From an uncultured SAR116 cluster alpha proteobacterium (lineage in GTDB: Bacteria; Pseudomonadota; Alphaproteobacteria; Puniceispirillales; Marisalimonadaceae), in contig CACMZO010000002.1 of NCBI GenBank assembly GCA_902618195.1, forward strand, positions 1 through 64,000: a stretch of DNA of 64,000 bases, in the 5' to 3' direction. How positions within the stretch are numbered: the stretch's first letter is position 1; every line of letters begins with the position of its first letter. The notes under the pieces are model-generated. The model did no database searches, had not been told where the DNA came from, and saw nothing but the letters and a program-made list of their open reading frames with translations. This document shows positions 1 through 11,109 of this stretch, one piece after another. The position numbers and the translations under genes were made by a program.

Positions 1-1
1 A

Positions 2-3000
2 AAATTTAAAACTACCTCAAGCGAGATTAAGAACCCTGATGGTACAATAGTATTTAGCGCACCAGAAATAGAAGTTCCAGGAAACTACTCTCAAGTTGCT
101 GCAGACGTAATTGCTCAAAAATATTTTAGAAAAGCGGGTGTTCCTGCCTATCTTAAAAAAGTTAAAGAAAATAATGTGCCTGAGTGGCTATCAAGATCTG
201 AGCCAGACGAAGATAAATTAGAAACTATTCCTGAAGATAAAAGATATGGTGCAGAAATATCCGCAAAACAGGTTTTTAATAGATTAGCTGGAACATGGAC
301 TTATTGGGGATGGAAAGGCGGATATTTCAGTTCTGAAAAAGATGCAAAGGTATATTATGATGAAATGAGGTATATGCTCGCATCTCAAATGGGAGCGCCT
401 AATTCTCCACAATGGTTTAACACTGGACTCCATTGGGCTTATGGAATAGACGGCCCCAGTCAAGGACATTATTATGTAGATTACAAAACTGAAAAATTAG
501 TTAAGTCAAAATCTTCATATATTCACCCACAGCCTCATGCATGTTTTATTCAATCTATTAAAGATGATCTTGTTAATGAAGGTGGAATAATGGATTTGTG
601 GGTAAGAGAAGCGAGATTATTCAAGTATGGATCTGGAACTGGAACAAACTTCTCAAATCTAAGAGGAAACAATGAAGAACTTTCTGGTGGCGGAAAATCA
701 TCTGGGATGATGAGCTTTTTAAAAATTGGTGATAGGGCTGCTGGTGCAATTAAATCAGGTGGTACAACAAGAAGAGCTGCTAAAATGGTTACTGTTGATG
801 TTGATCATCCGGACATTGAAGAATTTATTGATTGGAAAGTTGTAGAAGAACAAAAAGTTGCAGCTTTAGTTGCAGGATCTAAATCAACTGCAAAACATCT
901 TGGGGCGGTTATGGAAGCCTGCAATATTGATGAATATGAAAAAGATGACTTATACGACACAAAAATAAATAAAAAACTTAAAGAGGCTGTTCTAAACGCA
1001 AGATCAGTTATGATACCAGAAAATTATATTCAAAGAGTTATTCAATTTGCAAAACAAGGATTTAAAAAAATTGAATTTAAAACTTATGATACTGACTGGG
1101 ATAGCGAAGCTTATTTAACAGTATCAGGACAAAATTCTAATAATTCAATAAGAGTTACAAATGACTTTCTAAAAAAAGTTGAGGATAATAGTGACTGGGA
1201 ACTTATAAAAAGAACTGATGGAAAAGTATTTAAAAAAGTTAAAGCTAGACAACTTTGGGATAAAATAACAGAAGCCGCATGGGCATGTGCAGATCCTGGT
1301 CTACAATATGATTCTACCATCAATGAATGGCATACATGTCCTCAAGAAGAAAAAATAAATGCTTCTAACCCATGTTCAGAGTATATGTTTATTGATGATA
1401 CTGCCTGTAACCTTGCTTCATTAAACTTAATTAAATTTAGTAAAAAGAATAAAAAACTAGATATTAATGCTTTTGAACACGCCTGCAGATTATGGACATT
1501 AACACTTGAAATTTCTGTAATGATGGCACAATTTCCTTCAAAAGAAATTGCTCAAAAATCTTTTGATTATAGAACACTTGGCCTTGGTTACGCAAATATT
1601 GGAGGCCTCCTCATGTCATGGGGTGTGCCTTATGACAGTGATGAAGGTAGAGCAATATGTTCATCAATTTCAGCAATAATGACAGGAATTTCATATGCTA
1701 CATCAGCAGAAATAGCAAAAGAATTAGGTCCTTTTTCAAAATATAAACTGAACTCGAAAGATATGTTAAGAGTGATTAGAAACCATAAAAAAGCAGCTGA
1801 TGGTTTTAAAGATGGATACGATAGCTTAACTATTAATCCAGTGCCTCTTATCAAAGAAGATTGTCCTTCTGACGATCTACCTAATGCAGCATCAAAAGCC
1901 TGGGAAAAAGCTCTCAAAGGTGGAGAAAAATTTGGATACAGAAATGCTCAAACTACTGTAATAGCTCCGACCGGTACAATTGGACTTGTGATGGATTGTG
2001 ATACAACAGGTATTGAGCCAGACTTTGCAATGGTTAAATTCAAAAAGTTAGCTGGAGGAGGTTACTTTAAAATTATTAATCAAGTTGTACCAGAAGCACT
2101 TAAAAATCTAGGTTATGACAACAAACAAATTTCAGATATTAAAAATTATGTGTTGGGTACTGGTAGTTTAAAAAACTGTCAATCAATTAGTCATTCAGCA
2201 CTTAAAGAAAAAGGCTTTAAAGACGAGCAAATTAATTTAATTGAAAACTCATTAGAGAGTGCTTTTGATATTAAGTTTGTTTTTAATCAATTTACTTTAG
2301 GTAAAGAATTCTGCAAAAATGTTTTAAAGATTTCAGAAGATCAACTTAACGATTTTTCATTTGATATGCTTAACTTTTTGTCATTTACAAAAGAAGAAAT
2401 CGATGCCGCTAATATTCATGTTTGCGGATCTATGACATTAGAAGGGGCGCCTCATCTAAATGAAGAGCATCTTAACGTTTTTGACTGTGCAAATGTATGT
2501 GGAAGAATTGGTAAAAGATTTTTATCAGTTGATAGCCATATAAGGATGATGGCAGCAGCACAACCTTTTATTTCAGGTGCTATTTCTAAAACAATTAACA
2601 TGCCAAACAACTCATCAATAGAAGACTGCAGTGATGCTTACATGTTATCTTGGAAGTTATGCCTTAAAGCTAATGCTCTTTACAGAGATGGTTCAAAATT
2701 AAGTCAGCCTCTTAATTCAAGTTTGATTGAAGATGAAGATATTAATGATGAAGAAGTAATTACTGAAAAAACAACAAAAGTTGTTGAAAAAATAGTTGAA
2801 AGAGTATTAAGGGCAGAAAGAGAAAAATTGCCACATAGAAGGAAAGGTTATACTCAAAAAGCCATAGTAGGAGGCCATAAGGTCTATCTCAGAACTGGTG
2901 AATATGAAGATGGTAAGTTAGGTGAAATTTTCATTGATATGCATAAAGAAGGTGCTGCCTTTAGATCTTTAATGAATAACTTTGCGATTGCCGTTTCAAT

Positions 3001-3550
3001 TGGATTGCAATATGGAGTTCCTTTAGAAGAATTTGTTGAGGCGTTTACATTTACTAGATTTGAACCACAAGGTGTAGTTACTGGAAACGATACTATCAAA
3101 ATGTCCACATCTATTTTGGATTATATTTTTAGGGAACTAGCAATTTCTTATCTAGATAGAAATGATCTAGGGCATGTTGATGTTAATAATATTGATACAA
3201 GTCCAACAGGTGTTGGTGTAAGAGGAGATGAAACAACTCATAAAGTTGCATCAAGAGGGTTTGTAAGAAGAGAACTTAAAGTTGTGTCTAGTGGTGGAGC
3301 AGATAATGTGTCAGTTTTACAAACTAAAAATTATTTAGATACCTATGAGAATGAGATAACAGATATTAATGATGAAAATGAAACTAACGAAGTACTAGTA
3401 AAACAAAACTCTACTATCTCAAAAGAAATCGAAGCTAAAATTAAAGGTTTTGAAGGTGAAGCTTGTGGAGAATGTGGTAACTTTACTCTAGTTAGGAATG
3501 GCACCTGTATGAAATGTAATACATGTGGTGCTACTTCTGGATGTTCTTAA
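2..3550 (+). CDS. nrdJ: Vitamin B12-dependent (class II) ribonucleoside-diphosphate reductase, 5'-truncated by the window edge
   Basis: Frame is open from base 2 upstream of the listed ORF start; RNR core motifs ([30 protein letters not shown]) and C-terminal Cys-rich tail [28 protein letters not shown]. Confidence 0.95.
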   Translation, partial: KFKTTSSEIKNPDGTIVFSAPEIEVPGNYSQVAADVIAQKYFRKAGVPAYLKKVKENNVPEWLSRSEPDEDKLETIPEDKRYGAEISAKQVFNRLAGTWTYWGWKGGYFSSEKDAKVYYDEMRYMLASQMGAPNSPQWFNTGLHWAYGIDGPSQGHYYVDYKTEKLVKSKSSYIHPQPHACFIQSIKDDLVNEGGIMDLWVREARLFKYGSGTGTNFSNLRGNNEELSGGGKSSGMMSFLKIGDRAAGAIKSGGTTRRAAKMVTVDVDHPDIEEFIDWKVVEEQKVAALVAGSKSTAKHLGAVMEACNIDEYEKDDLYDTKINKKLKEAVLNARSVMIPENYIQRVIQFAKQGFKKIEFKTYDTDWDSEAYLTVSGQNSNNSIRVTNDFLKKVEDNSDWELIKRTDGKVFKKVKARQLWDKITEAAWACADPGLQYDSTINEWHTCPQEEKINASNPCSEYMFIDDTACNLASLNLIKFSKKNKKLDINAFEHACRLWTLTLEISVMMAQFPSKEIAQKSFDYRTLGLGYANIGGLLMSWGVPYDSDEGRAICSSISAIMTGISYATSAEIAKELGPFSKYKLNSKDMLRVIRNHKKAADGFKDGYDSLTINPVPLIKEDCPSDDLPNAASKAWEKALKGGEKFGYRNAQTTVIAPTGTIGLVMDCDTTGIEPDFAMVKFKKLAGGGYFKIINQVVPEALKNLGYDNKQISDIKNYVLGTGSLKNCQSISHSALKEKGFKDEQINLIENSLESAFDIKFVFNQFTLGKEFCKNVLKISEDQLNDFSFDMLNFLSFTKEEIDAANIHVCGSMTLEGAPHLNEEHLNVFDCANVCGRIGKRFLSVDSHIRMMAAAQPFISGAISKTINMPNNSSIEDCSDAYMLSWKLCLKANALYRDGSKLSQPLNSSLIEDEDINDEEVITEKTTKVVEKIVERVLRAEREKLPHRRKGYTQKAIVGGHKVYLRTGEYEDGKLGEIFIDMHKEGAAFRSLMNNFAIAVSIGLQYGVPLEEFVEAFTFTRFEPQGVVTGNDTIKMSTSILDYIFRELAISYLDRNDLGHVDVNNIDTSPTGVGVRGDETTHKVASRGFVRRELKVVSSGGADNVSVLQTKNYLDTYENEITDINDENETNEVLVKQNSTISKEIEAKIKGFEGEACGECGNFTLVRNGTCMKCNTCGATSGCS

Positions 3551-3570
3551 TTAGTGAAAGTATATGATTT

Positions 3571-4032
3571 ATGAATATTGAAGAAAATTTAAAAAACCAT
3601 CAGATAGAATTAGAAGATGCTTCAACGCCAGCTGGGAACTATGTACCTTACATAATTACTAACAAACTTGTTTTTATATCTGGTCAATTACCATTTAAAC
3701 AAGGAAAGTTACCAATAACAGGTATTGTTGGTGAAACAGTTAGCTCAGAAGATGCAATTGAGATGGCAAAGTTATGCGCTCTAGCACTAATCAGCCAATT
3801 AAAATCAGCTTGTGATGGAGACCTTAATAAAGTTTCAAGAGTAGTGAAATTAGGTGGATTTGTAGCTTCAGCCTCATCTTTTACATCACAACCTACAATA
3901 ATTAATGGTGCTTCAAATATTATGGTTAAAGTGTTTGGAGAACAAGGAAAGCATTCTCGATTTGCAGTAGGCGTCTCCAGTCTTCCACTCAATGCCCCAG
4001 TTGAAATTGAAGGAATTTTTGAGCTTAAATAA
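3571..4032 (+). CDS. RidA/YjgF/UK114 family protein
   Basis: 153 aa; GNYVPYIITNKLVFISGQLP and SRFAVGVSSLPLNAPVEIEGIFE are typical of the family. Confidence 0.88.
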   Translation: MNIEENLKNHQIELEDASTPAGNYVPYIITNKLVFISGQLPFKQGKLPITGIVGETVSSEDAIEMAKLCALALISQLKSACDGDLNKVSRVVKLGGFVASASSFTSQPTIINGASNIMVKVFGEQGKHSRFAVGVSSLPLNAPVEIEGIFELK

Positions 4033-4038
4033 AATAAA

Positions 4039-5178
4039 ATGAATTTGGATATAATTTCAAATATATCTAAGATAGGTTCAAAAGCTTGGAATAACTTGAA
4101 TGTTAATGATCATCCATTTACAAATTATGATTTTTTATACGCTTTAGAAGAATCTAAATCTGTTTGTGCAGAGACAGGTTGGCTTCCACAACATATAATT
4201 GTAAAAGATATTGATAACAAAATTATAGGAATTTTACCTAATTACCTTAAAAGCCATTCTTATGGAGAATATGTATTTGATCATAGCTGGGCAAACGCTT
4301 ATCAAAAAGCAGGAGGTTCATACTACCCTAAATTAATTTCAGCTATACCTTTTACACCTGTAAAAGGACCACGTTTTTTATATAAAGAAAGTGAAAAAGA
4401 AATCATAATTGAAAATATTAGTCAATTTATGATGAATCTTACGGATAAAAATAATTTAAGTTCTGCTCATATAAATTTTTTAGATGAAAACACTGATCAT
4501 ATTTTAGAAAAAAAAGGATGGTTAAAAAGAGTTGGTTTACAATTTCATTGGAAAAACAAAGGTTATTCTAGTTTCGAAGATTTTTTAGATGAGCTAAAAA
4601 GTTCGAAAAGAAAAATGATTAAAAAAGAAAGAGATTATATAAAAAAAACGGGTATTGTCATAAATAGGATCAGTGGTAATGATTTAAATTCGACAATTTG
4701 GGATCAATTTTATAAATTTTATTTAGATACAATAGATAAGAAATGGGGAAGTGCTTATTTAACGAGAGATTTTTTCTCATCTATATCAGATAAGTTAAAT
4801 AAAAAAATTGTTCTTATTATAGCGGAAAAAGACAATCAAATAGTTGCTGGTGCCCTAAATTTTACTGATAAAAATTGTTTATATGGTAGAAATTGGGGAT
4901 CTAAAATTGATGTCCCTTTTCTGCATTTTGAAATGTGTTATTATCAGGCTATAGATTATGCAATTGATCAAAAATTAAAGGTTGTTGAAGCTGGTGCTCA
5001 AGGGCATCATAAAATTAAAAGAGGATATTTAGCTAAACCGACTTTTAGTTATCATTATCTTCCAAACTCCTCATTTAGAAATGCTGTTTCAGCTTTTATA
5101 AATGATGAAAAAAGACATGTTCAAGAAAACATTGATTATGTTAATAATCATGATAATCCTTTTAAATTTAAAAATTAA
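4039..5178 (+). CDS. FemAB/GNAT-like N-acyltransferase (COG3146/DUF482 family)
   Basis: 379 aa; HSWANAYQKAGGSYYPKLISAIPFTPVKGPRFL and EAGAQGHHKIKRGYLAKPTFSYHY typical of the family. Confidence 0.85.
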   Translation: MNLDIISNISKIGSKAWNNLNVNDHPFTNYDFLYALEESKSVCAETGWLPQHIIVKDIDNKIIGILPNYLKSHSYGEYVFDHSWANAYQKAGGSYYPKLISAIPFTPVKGPRFLYKESEKEIIIENISQFMMNLTDKNNLSSAHINFLDENTDHILEKKGWLKRVGLQFHWKNKGYSSFEDFLDELKSSKRKMIKKERDYIKKTGIVINRISGNDLNSTIWDQFYKFYLDTIDKKWGSAYLTRDFFSSISDKLNKKIVLIIAEKDNQIVAGALNFTDKNCLYGRNWGSKIDVPFLHFEMCYYQAIDYAIDQKLKVVEAGAQGHHKIKRGYLAKPTFSYHYLPNSSFRNAVSAFINDEKRHVQENIDYVNNHDNPFKFKN

Positions 5179-7463
5179 ATCTTAATTTTTGTATTTCTTT
5201 TATCTGATGTTTTAGTAGAAGACTCAGATTTAATAATTAATTCATCTTTTTTGTTATCTACAAAAACGTTACCCCCTTTAACTAGTTTTCCAAACAAAAG
5301 TTCTTCAGCTAGTGGTTTTTTAATTTTTTCTTGAATTAATCTATTTAAAGGTCTTGCTCCAAAAATCTTATCATATCCTTTTTTAGCTAACCAATTTCTT
5401 GCTTCATCAGAAAGCATTATAGAAACACCTTTATCGGATAATTGTGCCTCTAATTGCATAATAAATTTATCTACAACCATTTTAATTACTTCTATATCTA
5501 AATAATCAAATGGTATAACAGCATCTAACCTATTGCGAAATTCTGGGGTAAATAATTTTTCTATTGCTTGTGTATCAGCGTCATTTTTTGTGTCATTTAA
5601 AAATCCAATAGATGATTTAGATAACTCTGAAGCCCCTGCATTAGTAGTCATAATTAAAATAACATTTCTAAAATCTACTGACTTGCCATTATTGTCAGTT
5701 AATTTACCATGATCCATTACTTGAAGTAATAAATTAAACAAATCAGGATGTGCTTTTTCAATTTCATCTAAAAGTAATACCGAATGAGGATTTTGATCAA
5801 TTGCATCAGTTAATAATCCTCCTTGATCAAAACCAACATAACCCGGAGGTGCACCTATCAATCTAGAAACCGTATGTCTTTCCATATATTCTGACATATC
5901 GAATCTAGTAAGTTTAATACCATATGACTCAGACAACTGTCTTGCCACTTCAGTTTTCCCAACTCCAGTAGGGCCAGAAAATAAATAACAACCTATTGGT
6001 TTTTCACCTTCTCTGAGACCAGCCCTTGACAATTTTACACTTGAAACCAAAGCAGATATAGCTTTATCTTGACCATAAACCATTCTTTTCAGATCACTCT
6101 CTAAATTTAAAAGTGCCTTTTTATCGTCTTTAGAAACATGTTTTGGAGGTATTCTAGCAATTAAAGCAACTGTTTCTTCTATTTCTGGTTTATCAATTGT
6201 TTTCTTTCTTTTATTTTGAGGTAATAGCATTTGTGCGGCTGCTGTTTCGTCAATTACATCAATAGCCTTATCAGGAAGCTTTCTTTCATTTATATATCTA
6301 AAAGATAATTCAACTGCAGTTTTAATTGCATCATTAGTAAACTTAATTTTATGGTGATCTTCATATCTTGATTTAAGCCCCATCAAAATTTTGACTGCAT
6401 CATCAACATTAGGTTCTTTTACATCTATTTTTTGAAATCTTCTTACTAAAGCTCTGTCTTTATCAAAATAGCCTCTATATTCTTTATAAGTGGTTGAACC
6501 AATGCATCTAAGTGTCCCTGTTTGAAGAACAGGCTTTAATAAATTTGAAGCATCCATTGCACCACCACTCGTAGCGCCAGCACCAATTATTGTATGAATT
6601 TCATCAATAAATAATATTGCATTTTCATTCTTTTCAATTTCTTTAATCACAGCTTTTAAACGTTCTTCAAAATCTCCTCTATATCTTGTTCCTGCTAGAA
6701 GTGCCCCCATATCCAAAGCATAAATCTCGGATTTCAACAACACTTCTGGCACCTCGCCTTTAACAATTTTGTCCGCAAGTCCTTCTGCTATGGCTGTTTT
6801 TCCTACACCTGGATCGCCAACTAATAGAGGGTTATTCTTTGTTCTTCTGCATAAAACTTGTATGGTTCTATCAAGTTCTTTCTTCCTTCCTATAACCGGA
6901 TCAATTTTTCCAGATGCAGATTTTTCATTCAAATCAACAGCATATTTTTTTAATGCACTTTCTTTTTTTGGATTTGTTTCGGTCTCCGCATTTGTATCTT
7001 CATCAGTTGTAGATTGAGAATAGTTTGGATCTTTTGCAAGACCATGACTAATAAAACTAACAGCATCTAGTCTTTTCATATTCTGCTTTTGGAGCAGATA
7101 TACTGCATAACAATCTCTTTCAGAGAACATAGCAACTAAAACATTTGCCCCACTTGCTTCATTTTTTCCTGAAGATTGAGTATGAATAACAGCTCTTTGT
7201 ACAACACGTTGAAACCCTGATGTTGGCTGAGTATCTATTTCATCATTTGAACTAACAATTGATTTCAAATCTTTATCTAAATAACCGTTAAGATCATCTT
7301 CTAAAAGTTTTATATCTACACCACATGCTTTAAATACTTCAATTGCATCTTTATCTTCTAACAATGAGAATAATAAATGCTCTAAAGTTGCAAACTCATG
7401 CTTTTTGGAGGATGCTAAATTCATTGCACGTCTTAATGTTTCCTCTAGTGATCTTGATAACAT
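5175..7463 (-). CDS. clpA: ATP-dependent Clp protease ATP-binding subunit ClpA
   Basis: 762 aa; two AAA+ domains (GDPGVGKTAIAEGLA, GPTGVGKTEVARQLS), Clp N domain, located after clpS. Confidence 0.96.
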   Translation of the reverse strand: MLSRSLEETLRRAMNLASSKKHEFATLEHLLFSLLEDKDAIEVFKACGVDIKLLEDDLNGYLDKDLKSIVSSNDEIDTQPTSGFQRVVQRAVIHTQSSGKNEASGANVLVAMFSERDCYAVYLLQKQNMKRLDAVSFISHGLAKDPNYSQSTTDEDTNAETETNPKKESALKKYAVDLNEKSASGKIDPVIGRKKELDRTIQVLCRRTKNNPLLVGDPGVGKTAIAEGLADKIVKGEVPEVLLKSEIYALDMGALLAGTRYRGDFEERLKAVIKEIEKNENAILFIDEIHTIIGAGATSGGAMDASNLLKPVLQTGTLRCIGSTTYKEYRGYFDKDRALVRRFQKIDVKEPNVDDAVKILMGLKSRYEDHHKIKFTNDAIKTAVELSFRYINERKLPDKAIDVIDETAAAQMLLPQNKRKKTIDKPEIEETVALIARIPPKHVSKDDKKALLNLESDLKRMVYGQDKAISALVSSVKLSRAGLREGEKPIGCYLFSGPTGVGKTEVARQLSESYGIKLTRFDMSEYMERHTVSRLIGAPPGYVGFDQGGLLTDAIDQNPHSVLLLDEIEKAHPDLFNLLLQVMDHGKLTDNNGKSVDFRNVILIMTTNAGASELSKSSIGFLNDTKNDADTQAIEKLFTPEFRNRLDAVIPFDYLDIEVIKMVVDKFIMQLEAQLSDKGVSIMLSDEARNWLAKKGYDKIFGARPLNRLIQEKIKKPLAEELLFGKLVKGGNVFVDNKKDELIIKSESSTKTSDKRNTKIKI

Positions 7464-7466
7464 TAT

Positions 7467-7814
7467 TTATTCCTTTTCTAATTGCATTTGAAGTGGATGT
7501 TCGTATTTACGAGCATAATTTGTAACTTGTACTGCTTTAGTTTCTGCAATTTCATATGTGTAAATACCACAAACACCAATACCTTTTTGATGAACATGAA
7601 GCATAATTTGTGTGGCTTCATCTTGTCTTTTTCCAAAAAATTTTTCTAAAACCTCAATAACAAATTCCATTGGTGTGTAATCATCATTTAACATTAAAAC
7701 TTTATACAAAGATGGTTTTTTAGTTTTAGGCTTTACCTTTGTTAATACACTTCCATCAGTTTGATTGTTATTATCCTCTGATTCAGATCGGATGTTGAAA
7801 TATTTTCTTTTCAT
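7467..7814 (-). CDS. clpS: ATP-dependent Clp protease adaptor ClpS
   Basis: 115 aa; [24 protein letters not shown] and [18 protein letters not shown]; directly upstream of clpA. Confidence 0.95.
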   Translation of the reverse strand: MKRKYFNIRSESEDNNNQTDGSVLTKVKPKTKKPSLYKVLMLNDDYTPMEFVIEVLEKFFGKRQDEATQIMLHVHQKGIGVCGIYTYEIAETKAVQVTNYARKYEHPLQMQLEKE

Positions 7815-7832
7815 ATATTTAATTTAATAATT

Positions 7833-7883
7833 AAAGACTTTGGTATCAATACTTTTAGAAAATATTTTATAAATTAAGTCTTT
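7833..7883. repeat. Perfect 8-bp inverted repeat AAAGACTT...AAGTCTTT with 35-nt spacer between divergent clpS and the DD-carboxypeptidase gene
   Basis: Arms at 7833-7840 and 7876-7883 read directly. Confidence 0.5.
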
Positions 7884-7901
7884 TTAAACATCTAAATATT
7901 G

Positions 7902-7922
7902 TATATACATATATATATATAT
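7902..7922. repeat. TA/AT dinucleotide tract (tatatacatatatatatatat)
   Basis: Read directly from the sequence. Confidence 0.7.
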
Positions 7923-7962
7923 CAACATAATGTATTATAATTTATTATACTCAAAATTTTAA

Positions 7963-9165
7963 ATGAATATTATTATCCCATTTAAAGCATCATATATAAA
8001 AATTTTGATGTTTTTCCTTTTTTTTATAAGTTCATTTTATTTTGATAAACCTTCTTACGGAAAGTACGCATCAATTATTATAAATGAAAAATCAGGAAAA
8101 GTTTATCATTCAATTAATGCTGATACGATGAATTACCCTGCTTCACTTACTAAAATAATGACAATTTACATGATTTTTGAAAAATTAAAAAACAAAAAAA
8201 TTAAAATGAATACTAAACTTAAGGTATCTAAACGAGCTTCAGGGCAACCTCCATCAAAACTAGGGTTATACCCAGGTCAAAAAATCACTGTTAAACAAGC
8301 AATTCTTGCACTCGTTACCAAATCAGCAAATGATGTTGCAACTGTAGTTGCTGAAAATTTTGAAAAAACTGAAAGAAGGTTTGCTTATAAAATGACTAAA
8401 AAAGCTAAAAACATTGGTCTTACTCGTACTATTTTTAAAAATGCATCCGGACTTCCAAACAGAGGTCAACTTTCTACAGCAAGAGACATGGCAAAACTAG
8501 CAGTAGCTATTAGAAAAAACTTCCCTGAATTTTTTTATTTTTTTAATAAAAAATCATTTGTGTTTAATGGTATTGAGTATCGTAATCATAATAATTTACT
8601 TGGCTCTTACTTTGGTGCAGATGGTATTAAAACAGGCTACACCAACGCATCAGGATTTAATTTAGTTGCTTCTGTTGAAAGAAATGGCCAAAGAATAATC
8701 GGAGTTGTTTTTGGTGGAAAAACAGCAAGAACCAGAGATAAGCATATGGTCAAGTTATTAAATAAATTTATAAAAACTCCTGTTGTACGAACTGCTAAAC
8801 TCTCTGAAATACCTTCCCAAAGACCTGATTTTATTTCATATCCTGTTGTAAAAAAACCAAAAAACTTCTCTGTTCATACCGTTAGTGAATCAGAAGATTG
8901 GTTTATACAAATAGGAGCTTTTAAAAACAAACTTAATGCACATATTGCTGCAAAAAAAGCTCGTAATGCAGCCCCTGAACAACTTGGTAATTTACCTGCT
9001 TCTTTACAAAAAATTAATAAGCCTCTAGAAAACTTAAAAGTGAAGAGGTCTCTTTGGAGAGTTAGGTTTATTGAATTAGCTGAAAATCAAGCAAGATCTG
9101 TTTGTGCTGAACTATGGTCATCAGGACTTAGTTGTATCCCTTTACCTCAAAAAAGCCTAAATTAA
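7963..9165 (+). CDS. D-alanyl-D-alanine carboxypeptidase (serine-type, S11) with C-terminal SPOR domain
   Basis: PASLTKIMT (SxxK), SAN, KTGYTNASGFNL (KTG) motifs; signal peptide; SPOR-like tail WFIQIGAFKNKLNAHIAAKKA. Confidence 0.92.
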   Translation: MNIIIPFKASYIKILMFFLFFISSFYFDKPSYGKYASIIINEKSGKVYHSINADTMNYPASLTKIMTIYMIFEKLKNKKIKMNTKLKVSKRASGQPPSKLGLYPGQKITVKQAILALVTKSANDVATVVAENFEKTERRFAYKMTKKAKNIGLTRTIFKNASGLPNRGQLSTARDMAKLAVAIRKNFPEFFYFFNKKSFVFNGIEYRNHNNLLGSYFGADGIKTGYTNASGFNLVASVERNGQRIIGVVFGGKTARTRDKHMVKLLNKFIKTPVVRTAKLSEIPSQRPDFISYPVVKKPKNFSVHTVSESEDWFIQIGAFKNKLNAHIAAKKARNAAPEQLGNLPASLQKINKPLENLKVKRSLWRVRFIELAENQARSVCAELWSSGLSCIPLPQKSLN

Positions 9166-9169
9166 TATT

Positions 9170-10498
9170 TTATTTAACAATCAAAAGTTGATTCCAATTA
9201 GTCGTGTATGATTTGGATTTGAAATGAGATTTCATATTCCATTTACTTTTGTTCTTTTTTGATTTTAATAATCCTTGAGATCCATAAAATAAAGTTTTTG
9301 AACCCATTTTATTATTAATATAATCTAGCATTATCATTCGTTTGTTTGATAATATATCATCTTTTTTATTTTTATTAAATAAACTACCCTGAATAGTATA
9401 ATCCTCTGATTTATAAAAAGAGCTAGTTTCATTTAAATTGATTTCTAGACTTTTAATGTTTAAGTCAAGTAGCGTAACCCCAATTTTTTTATAACTAAAT
9501 CCCAACCGATAAATTTTTTCTAATATTCCAAATCCACCTTGGATCAAATCAGGTGTGTTATTTGTGGGCTCATCAAAGTTTATTACTCCAGAGTTACTGT
9601 ATTGTGATTCACTTTTTTTAAACTTGTTTGTATTAATAAAAACACATAAAGAACTGCATAAACCTCTTTGTAATCGAAGTTTTTCAGCTGCTCTAAAAAT
9701 ATGGTTTGATAATGCTTCTTTTAAACTTTGTAAATCAGTTACTGTTTCTCCAAATGAACGCGAAACCGTGATAGATTTTTTAGAATGAACTTGTTCTAAA
9801 TCTAAAGCTGAAATACCTCTTAATTCATACACTATTCTTTTCCCGACAACAGAAATATGTCGTTTTATGTGATTGGGATTAGCTCTCTGCAATTGCAAGG
9901 CATTATTTATACCAATTTTTTTCAATCTATTTGCCCAACCTTTTGATATTCCCCAGATTGTTTCAAGTTCTAAATCATTTAATACTTGAGTAATTTGATT
10001 TGAATCTTGAAGGTTATAAACTCCTTCATTTACATATTTTTTTGCTATTCTGTTAGCTAATTTTGCTAACGTTTTAGTTGGTCCTATTCCCACAGAAACG
10101 GGTATACCTGTCCATTGATATATTTTTTTTTTCATAAAAATCATTTTTTTATAAATATTATTTTTATTAAATCCATCTAGACCTAAAAAAGCTTCATCTA
10201 TAGAGTAGACCTCAACGTCTGGTGTGAAGTGATAAAAAGAGTTCATTACTCTAGAAGACATATCTCCATACAAAGTGTAATTAGATGAATAAACTATTAC
10301 CCTATTTTTTTTGATTAAATCTTTCCATAAATGCAGTGGTGCACCCATAGGAATACCCAGAGCTTTAGCTTCATTTGATCTGGCTATGATACATCCATCA
10401 TTATTTGATAAAACAACAACAGGTTTATTATTAATAAGTGGATTAAAAACCCTTTCACAGGATACATAGAAATTATTACAATCAACTAATGCATACAA
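9170..10498 (-). CDS. umuC: Y-family DNA polymerase V catalytic subunit UmuC
   Basis: 442 aa; ALVDCNNFYVSCERVFNP, VEVYSIDEAFL, putative beta-clamp-binding motif QGSLF, UmuC C-terminal domain; follows umuD. Confidence 0.95.
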   Translation of the reverse strand: MYALVDCNNFYVSCERVFNPLINNKPVVVLSNNDGCIIARSNEAKALGIPMGAPLHLWKDLIKKNRVIVYSSNYTLYGDMSSRVMNSFYHFTPDVEVYSIDEAFLGLDGFNKNNIYKKMIFMKKKIYQWTGIPVSVGIGPTKTLAKLANRIAKKYVNEGVYNLQDSNQITQVLNDLELETIWGISKGWANRLKKIGINNALQLQRANPNHIKRHISVVGKRIVYELRGISALDLEQVHSKKSITVSRSFGETVTDLQSLKEALSNHIFRAAEKLRLQRGLCSSLCVFINTNKFKKSESQYSNSGVINFDEPTNNTPDLIQGGFGILEKIYRLGFSYKKIGVTLLDLNIKSLEINLNETSSFYKSEDYTIQGSLFNKNKKDDILSNKRMIMLDYINNKMGSKTLFYGSQGLLKSKKNKSKWNMKSHFKSKSYTTNWNQLLIVK

Positions 10499-10512
10499 TT
10501 TTGTTTACCTTT

Positions 10513-11022
10513 TTAGTAAACAGAATGAATAGCTGTAACAACTACTCCCCAAATTTCAATGTTCATATCTTCTTTTATCTCAATTGGTTTATATAAAGTA
10601 TTCTCTGGCATTAAAATTAATTTTCCAGATTCCTTATATAGCCTTTTAACGGTCATGTGACCATCAACTACAGCAATAACTATTTTGCCATGTGAAGGTT
10701 TTAAACTTCTATCTACTATCAATATATCATTATCATTAATTCCAGCGCCGATCATAGAATCTCCAGTAACACGAACAAAAAAAGTTGCGGCTGGATGTTT
10801 AACTAAATGGCTATTTAAATCTAAATTTCTTTCTAAATGATCATCTGCAGGTGAAGGAAACCCCGCAGATATTTTACAACTATACAAGGGTAATTCTGAA
10901 TCTAAATGAACTACTTCATCTTTCAAAAAATTAGGTAAATCAAATATTTTAACACTATCTTGAGGTGAATAATGTCCATTTAAAATTAATATCTCTTTTG
11001 TTTTTTCTATACTTTCAATCAT
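10513..11022 (-). CDS. umuD: UmuD-like LexA-family autoprotease
   Basis: 169 aa; AGFPSPADD cleavage region, VTGDSM (Ser), DGHMTVKRL (Lys). Confidence 0.93.
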   Translation of the reverse strand: MIESIEKTKEILILNGHYSPQDSVKIFDLPNFLKDEVVHLDSELPLYSCKISAGFPSPADDHLERNLDLNSHLVKHPAATFFVRVTGDSMIGAGINDNDILIVDRSLKPSHGKIVIAVVDGHMTVKRLYKESGKLILMPENTLYKPIEIKEDMNIEIWGVVVTAIHSVY

Positions 11023-11035
11023 TTAATTCCTCTTT

Positions 11036-11050
11036 GTTCATGTTTTGTTC
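11036..11050 (-). promoter_or_regulatory. Putative LexA (SOS) box, direct-repeat type GTTC-N7-GTTC
   Basis: Plus strand GTTCATGTTTTGTTC, 13 nt upstream of the umuD start codon; matches the alphaproteobacterial LexA consensus. Confidence 0.75.
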
Positions 11051-11109
11051 TATTTATACATAAAAAAAGATGATTGAAAAGTTTTTTCAACAGTAATTAA
11101 AAAAAAATA

